Assembly (NCBI RefSeq): GCF_014904735.1
Contig: NZ_JACZCR010000041.1
Span: 1-37,116, forward strand
Reading direction: 5' to 3'
DNA from: Microbulbifer hainanensis
GTDB lineage: Bacteria; Pseudomonadota; Gammaproteobacteria; Pseudomonadales; Cellvibrionaceae
Length of the DNA: 37,116 bases
Made by a program: the position numbers and the translations under genes. Below are positions 33,462 through 37,116 of the stretch, in pieces. The notes under the pieces were generated by a model. The model was not told the origin of the DNA and made no database searches. It saw only the letters and a list, made by a program, of their open reading frames with translations. Every line of letters begins with the position of its first letter. Within the stretch, counting starts at the first letter, position 1.

Positions 33462-34020
33462 CCCCCTCACTGCGCCCAAGGGATCTCTCGACTTCTAATA
33501 GTTTGAACTGAATCTTTGGGATGTCTCTCATGTTCTTATAATGCTCAAGGACAACTTTGCCAGCCTCAATGGCTTTCCGTTTCAAGCCGAGCTCCTGGTA
33601 TATGTCGTAGGCCACCATGCACTCACTTGATCTGAGGTTGTCTGCGTATAGCTCTACACTGGCACTGGGCGAAAAAAATGGAAATATTACGCCTTCAAGA
33701 CTCTTTCGTAATCGGCCTATCTTGTTGCGTAATCCCTCGGCACCCTTAAATGTAATATCTTTTGGATGATTCGAGAGGCTTCCGCCGGTAAAGTAGCTGT
33801 ATAGATACGCGCCTTCCGGGGGCGAACCCTTATCTGGACGCTCTTGCTGCCTTGAAACACCCAAGAAAACCCTAAAACTCTCACCGTCAAAGTCCAAGGA
33901 AATCATTGAGGTGAGGCCGCTCGAATGATTCTTAAAATAACAAAGATCGCGATATAGAAACCCCCTCTCCATGAGGGGTGGATCTAGTTCAGCCTTTACG
34001 ATCTCCTCAGTGGTATTCAT
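33406..34020 (-). CDS. Hypothetical protein, weakly DUF4304-like (cassette gene)
   Basis: In this 204-residue soluble protein, residues 1-60 (VKAELDPPLMERGFLYRDLCYFKNHSSG, SMISLDFDGESFRVFLGVS) have the helix-then-sheet order of DUF4304-like proteins, which are often found near polymorphic-toxin immunity genes. The middle (GLRNKIGRLRKSLEGVIFPFFSPSAS) and a helical tail follow. The final residues KKSFAFLSR are encoded in the attC. ATG sits 10 bases from the upstream attC core. Function unknown; assignment weak. Confidence 0.55.
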   Translation of the reverse strand: MNTTEEIVKAELDPPLMERGFLYRDLCYFKNHSSGLTSMISLDFDGESFRVFLGVSRQQERPDKGSPPEGAYLYSYFTGGSLSNHPKDITFKGAEGLRNKIGRLRKSLEGVIFPFFSPSASVELYADNLRSSECMVAYDIYQELGLKRKAIEAGKVVLEHYKNMRDIPKIQFKLLEVERSLGRSEGALNKLLQRIKKSFAFLSR

Positions 34021-34029
34021 GCCTGACTC

Positions 34030-34147
34030 TTAACGCCAAGTTGACCGGCACATACTGCGGAGAGAGTTTTTGTGTAAAAATGGAGCGGAGCGACATACAC
34101 AAAAACGAGTGAAGCAGTATGTGTCCGCGTGGAGCTTTTTGTTAGGC
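34030..34147 (-). repeat. attC site of the SUKH-like cassette
   Basis: CTTAACGCC and TTTGTTAGGC cores with CACATACTGC / GCAGTATGTG and TTTTTGTGTA / TACACAAAAA arms; about 118 bases. Confidence 0.92.
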
Positions 34148-34148
34148 A

Positions 34149-34685
34149 TTACCCGCTAAACCCATATTGCTCTACTTGTTTATCTACCCATTCTTCCAAG
34201 CTAGGGTGTGCAGACAGTAATTTTTGATGAAGCTCTTCGGGGTTGCCTTCTAGTGCACCGTAAACACTCTCAATTTCTTTTTGCAGTTTCATTCGATCGA
34301 TCGCATCTGGATCATTTTCTTCGTCAGCAGCGAACCAGCCACCAAAGCCGAAATCATAACCAGCACCCAAATACCGCGCAAACTCCTTAACACTTATAGC
34401 AACATTGTAGAGCTCACCTTCGGAACCAAAAAATACAACTGGGGGCTCTCCCGTTAACTCTGGGTAATACCATAGGCAATATGATGAGCCGGTGCCATCT
34501 TGACCAAATTTAATGATTTTGTATTTTTCTTTCTTCCACTTATCGCCATCAAACCAGTATTTCGTTTCCGACGCGCCATCTTCTTCGGATGGTTTCTGTA
34601 GCTCAAGATCTATGGGCCAACCTAAAACACCTTTGTCCTGAAGCTCAAGAAGTAAAGAAATTGCTTTAGCCGAATTAGTATCCAT
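34149..34685 (-). CDS. SMI1/KNR4 (SUKH)-like immunity-type protein (cassette gene)
   Basis: In this 178-residue protein the central region KIIKFGQDGTGSSYCLWYYPELTGEPPVVFFGSEGELYNVAISVKEFARYLGAG matches the SUKH/SMI1-KNR4 pattern (a strand with G.D..G..Y, then PVV.FGSEGE, then a helix with FA.YL). SUKH proteins often neutralise nuclease toxins in contact-dependent or polymorphic-toxin systems. Here it is an orphan in an array, so protection against neighbours' toxins is plausible (inference). ATG is 19 bases from the upstream attC core and TAA lies within 2 bases of its own attC. Confidence 0.6.
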   Translation of the reverse strand: MDTNSAKAISLLLELQDKGVLGWPIDLELQKPSEEDGASETKYWFDGDKWKKEKYKIIKFGQDGTGSSYCLWYYPELTGEPPVVFFGSEGELYNVAISVKEFARYLGAGYDFGFGGWFAADEENDPDAIDRMKLQKEIESVYGALEGNPEELHQKLLSAHPSLEEWVDKQVEQYGFSG

Positions 34686-34705
34686 ATATTTTATTCTTGG
34701 TTTTG

Positions 34706-34848
34706 CCTAACGCCCGCAACAGGGGCGACCAACGCTATGCACATTTTGTGCGAAACCGGGAGCGCAGCGACCCGCACAAAATGTGCATAGCGTTGGGCGT
34801 CCCGCGGAGGCCCGAAGGGCCGGAGTAAACTGCTTGCGCATGTTAGCA
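34706..34848 (-). repeat. attC site of the DUF2059-like cassette (long type)
   Basis: CCTAACGCCC and ATGTTAGC cores, about 143 bases. Strong stem CAACGCTATGCACATTTTG / CAAAATGTGCATAGCGTTG with GGAGCGCAGCGACCCGC in the loop. Closely related to the site at 35900-36047. Confidence 0.92.
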
Positions 34849-34851
34849 TAT

Positions 34852-35394
34852 CTACCCCTCCGCCTCTTTTGTGATGAGAATTTTATATTTGTTAATTTCC
34901 TCGCGGTACCATTCGCGCAATTTACTAGAATACAGGGCACCTATAGCAGACGTATAATAGGACAAAAATTGGCTTTGAGCTTTAATAAACTTTCGCCCCG
35001 TAGACGATTCTAGAAATTCTATTACCTCAACTAGCTCTTCGTTGCTAAATTCTTTAGAAAGTGGTGCATAATATAAATCGTTTATAAGTGATTTTTCAGG
35101 TATTTATTTTTTCAACCGCCGTAAGAAATCTAATTTTATCTTTGGTGTATATTTTGATATCGCCACTTCATAGGCCAATATCTTTTCTTCTGGATATCCG
35201 GCCATAGTCATATTTTTTCTACCGAAATCAGATATTTTAGAGGACGTAAACTCTGTAATGTATTCATACGTCCCTAGTTCATGGTTATACATACCACTTG
35301 CTTTCAAATATCTAACAACAGTTGAATACTCTAATGGCGAAGCATCGGCTGAACAAGAAACCACCAAAATCGCGATGATTATGAATTTATTCAT
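34852..35394 (-). pseudogene. DUF2059-like exported protein gene interrupted by one in-frame TAA
   Basis: The frame from ATG 35394 reads a signal peptide (MNKFIIIAILVVSCSADA) and 96 codons, meets TAA at 35104-35106, and continues in the same frame for 83 codons to TAG 34852, three bases before the attC core. The second part (YYAPLSKEFSNEELVEVIEF then LESSTGRKF) carries the DUF2059 signature (F..EEL.E.I.F..S..GRK). So the natural gene is about 180 codons and fills its cassette exactly; a single base change explains the stop. It may be silenced or read through. Full-length function (DUF2059, periplasmic) unknown. Confidence 0.75.
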
Positions 35395-35410
35395 ATGCAG
35401 ACATCCTAAT

Positions 35411-35497
35411 GTTAACGCTCGGTTTAGGGGCGGCTGAAGCGTAGCGTAAGCCGTCCTAGCCGCGTTCTTTTGCGGCGCTTACAACCGCTTGTTATGC
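35411..35497 (-). repeat. attC site of the 126-residue exported-protein cassette
   Basis: GTTAACGCTC and CTTGTTATGC cores with GGCGGCTGAAGCG / CGCTTACAACCGC-type arms. Confidence 0.85.
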
Positions 35498-35499
35498 AT

Positions 35500-35880
35500 T
35501 TACTCTAGTAGCTTCTGTACATACTTCAGACAGGACCCAGACTCATACTGTGCCGCCACCTCAAAGTCTTTGATTGAATCACGATATGCAGGGAACTGAA
35601 AAATGGCTTTATCATCAAGTATTCTGTAAGAAACTGGTATCCAGAAACTAGCGACTTCGCCTTCTGTAAGGAACATAGCTACTAAGGGGATTCCAGATAC
35701 AGATGCAGGGACTTCCACCTTGAATAAATCCATTTCTTCATGCTGAGTGGCCGTATTAGAGGAATGCCCCTCTATCTGAATGTTCATTTCTATTTCGGCC
35801 GTTTCTTGCTCTTCTGAACAATTTGAAAAAGCCAAGTTGTTGAAAATGAGAAAAGCTATCGTAGAAAAAATTTTATTCAT
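35500..35880 (-). CDS. Exported hypothetical protein (cassette gene)
   Basis: This 126-residue protein has a signal peptide at 1-19 (IFSTIAFLIFNNLAFS). The mature chain is acidic and contains FKVEVPASVSGIPLVAMFLTEGEVASFWIPVSYRIL, a beta-rich segment, and ends GSCLKYVQKLLE. One Cys just after the cleavage site and one near the C-terminus may form a disulfide. No family recognised. Stop lies directly after the attC right core; ATG is 25 bases from the upstream attC core. Confidence 0.55.
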   Translation of the reverse strand: MNKIFSTIAFLIFNNLAFSNCSEEQETAEIEMNIQIEGHSSNTATQHEEMDLFKVEVPASVSGIPLVAMFLTEGEVASFWIPVSYRILDDKAIFQFPAYRDSIKDFEVAAQYESGSCLKYVQKLLE

Positions 35881-35899
35881 GCTGATTATCTAGTTCTGA

Positions 35900-36047
35900 T
35901 GCATAACTCCGCCAGCAGGGGCGGCCTACTTTGTGCGCTATGTTGCGCGATAATGGGAGCGTAGCGACCCGCGCAACAAAGTGCAAAAAGTAGGACGTCC
36001 CGCGGAGGGTCGAAGGCCAGAAGCTTTACTGTCTGGCATTGTTATGT
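35900..36047 (-). repeat. attC site of the four-span membrane-protein cassette (long type)
   Basis: TGCATAACTCCGCC and TTGTTATG cores, about 148 bases, with CTACTTTGTGC / GCAAAAAGTAG arms and GGAGCGTAGCGACCCGCG. Same subfamily as 34706-34848. Confidence 0.88.
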
Positions 36048-36460
36048 TCATTTTCAGAGTACCTAAATCCCAAAAAAATGAGTACAAAAGTTAGAATTAA
36101 AAATGGAATAGTCGAAACTATATACCAAGTTGGCAATATAGACATCTCAGCGAAACTAAGATATGCAACAAACAGGCTAGCAACTACATGAATAAATATT
36201 AGACTTACGCAAAAGTTTTTTGCTTGCCACCTTACATATTTGCCGATGACACAACCGGAGAAAAAACTGAATAGTAGGCCGCAAAAATGGTAAGCATAAG
36301 CAGCGCTATATATCGGGCCTAAAGCAGAAATATCATCAGCGCTCAATCCATTTGATTTCCAATAGTACAGATGTGCGTAATCAACCAAAATCGTCCCGAA
36401 AATTTTCCCCACATACAGCACTATGAGCGCCAACACGAACACTAAAAATGATCTAATCAC
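36026..36460 (-). CDS. Four-span membrane protein (cassette gene)
   Basis: This 144-residue protein has hydrophobic segments near 4-24, 52-72, 84-104 and 110-132. No charged or conserved motif stands out and no family is recognised. The start is a GTG at 36460 with AGGTAG upstream, 19 bases from the upstream attC; a later GTG is possible. The last seven codons overlap the attC site. Confidence 0.52.
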   Translation of the reverse strand: MIRSFLVFVLALIVLYVGKIFGTILVDYAHLYYWKSNGLSADDISALGPIYSAAYAYHFCGLLFSFFSGCVIGKYVRWQAKNFCVSLIFIHVVASLFVAYLSFAEMSILPTWYIVSTIPFLILTFVLIFLGFRYSENEHNNARQ

Positions 36461-36481
36461 AGCTTACTACCTATACAGAAC

Positions 36482-36560
36482 ATAACGCCGTAAATAACCT
36501 GACCGTTTTTTGTGAGCACAGCGAACGAAAAATGTGTCAGGTTGATTTACATCGTTATGT
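36482..36560 (-). repeat. attC site of the AhpD-like cassette
   Basis: CATAACGCCG and CGTTATGTG cores with AACCTGACC...GTCAGGTT and TTTTTTGTG / AAAAAT arms. Confidence 0.88.
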
Positions 36561-36569
36561 GCGACGAAT

Positions 36570-36944
36570 TCATACCGACCTACCACCTTCAGAGAATTGT
36601 TCAAGCGCCTCAATAGCATGGGATGCATAAACTACGCTGGTACCACCACCCATGAGTATTGCTACGCCTAGTGCGTCGGTAACCTCCTCCTTCGTTGCCC
36701 CTGCTTCAAGCGCATCATAGACATGGTGTGCAATGCAGTCGTCGCAACGTGCGGAAACACTGATAGCCAGAGCAATGAGCTATTTTGTCTTGCTATCGAG
36801 TGCTCCGGGAGCCACAGCTGCTGTTCGAAGTCCCCAAAACGCCTTCATTAAAGCAGGTTGAGAGGACGAAAGAGAGCGAGAATTTTTCTGAAATTTCTGT
36901 AATCTGCTGGGGTACGAATTGGCTTGTGTACTTTGGTTGCTCAT
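36570..36944 (-). pseudogene. AhpD-like carboxymuconolactone decarboxylase gene interrupted by one in-frame TAG
   Basis: ATG 36944 has an excellent ribosome site (AAGGAGG, 8 bases upstream). Codon 55 is TAG (36780-36782) and the frame then continues to TGA 36570, giving 124 residues in total. The family pattern is GALDSKTK-E-LIALAISVSARCDDCIAHH, so the stop replaces the conserved Glu; GAG to TAG is one change. The redox motif CDDCIAHHV, GATKEEVTDALGVAILMGGG and YASHAIEALEQF follow, all downstream of the stop. Related proteins are thiol peroxidase-like (AhpD fold). As it stands only a 54-residue fragment would be made unless the stop is read through. Confidence 0.82.
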
Positions 36945-37027
36945 GGTTTATGCCTCCTTGTGTTCTCCTAGATTTGCGACTCAGGAATACAAGCGCCTGT
37001 CCAGCTTGCCCTCAGTTTACAAATCAA

Positions 37028-37041
37028 TACTATATATAGTA
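37028..37041. promoter_or_regulatory. Perfect 14-base AT palindrome upstream of the AhpD-like gene
   Basis: TACTATATATAGTA lies in the 125-base leader between the attC and the AhpD-like start, an unusually long leader here. It may be an operator or part of a cassette promoter. Confidence 0.35.
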
Positions 37042-37069
37042 GCTCAAGAGTTTGCTCCATAAATTTCAC

Positions 37070-37116
37070 ATAACGCCAAAAGCACAGGAAAAATGGTGGC
37101 GGAGCGAAGCGCAGCC
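37070..37116 (-). repeat. attC site, right part outside window
   Basis: ATAACGCC followed by AAAAGCAC and a GGCGGAGCGAAGCGCAGCC stretch; the right core is beyond the end. Array 2 continues past the window. Confidence 0.8.

Overview
The window looks like chromosomal DNA of a moderately GC-rich, probably marine gammaproteobacterium, perhaps Microbulbifer-like. The evidence is an ahpC/ahpF pair, a periplasmic molybdenum hydroxylase with a cytochrome c subunit, DUF2157 and GDYXXLXY membrane genes, and long arrays of integron gene cassettes. The genus is inferred from gene content only. No integron integrase gene, rRNA, tRNA or CRISPR array is visible.

Layout. (1) 1-867: the right part of an IS3-family insertion sequence, with orfA complete and orfB cut by the window edge. 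It abuts an attC site. (2) 868-5867: cassette array 1, AT-rich, with six attC sites. All genes are on the minus strand: an Mrr-like nuclease, a zinc-ribbon RES-domain protein, a membrane protein, two HEPN/DUF5677-like proteins and a lipoprotein. An attI-like core lies just upstream of the first cassette (5868-5899). (3) 5900-25300: ordinary chromosomal genes. These are ahpF and ahpC (separated by a long palindrome and an intrinsic terminator), DUF2157 with GDYXXLXY, a CPBP protease, ExoD, an HTATIP2-like reductase, a c-type cytochrome-like protein, a PYROXD2-like oxidoreductase, a membrane-anchored Nudix protein, a cytochrome c / 2Fe-2S / molybdopterin operon, and small accessory genes (YdeI, SgcJ, DUF3592, VOC and NTF2-like). 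(4) 25300-26885: a gene-poor stretch, then a GIY-YIG-like gene with a Lys/Ala-rich tail. (5) 26886-37116: cassette array 2, with twelve attC sites (one degenerate, one cut by the window end). Its genes are again on the minus strand.

Array 2 holds the most unusual material. Three cassette genes (HEAT-like immunity type, DUF2059, AhpD-like) are each interrupted by a single in-frame stop codon, with clear family sequence continuing in the same frame. Two cassette slots hold larger, GC-rich, non-cassette inserts: an APC amino-acid permease, and a divergent LysR regulator/SDR pair. Pieces of apparent older cassette genes remain beside them and the bordering attC sites are preserved. No transposase accompanies either insert.

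How the genes work together: AhpC and AhpF form a peroxide-reducing couple. The 22187-18065 operon should form a periplasmic electron-transfer dehydrogenase. Array 1 looks like a store of nucleic-acid- or NAD-targeting functions that could act in phage defence (inference). Cassette start codons often lie within 1-25 bases of the recombination junction, so many cassettes probably depend on promoters outside themselves.
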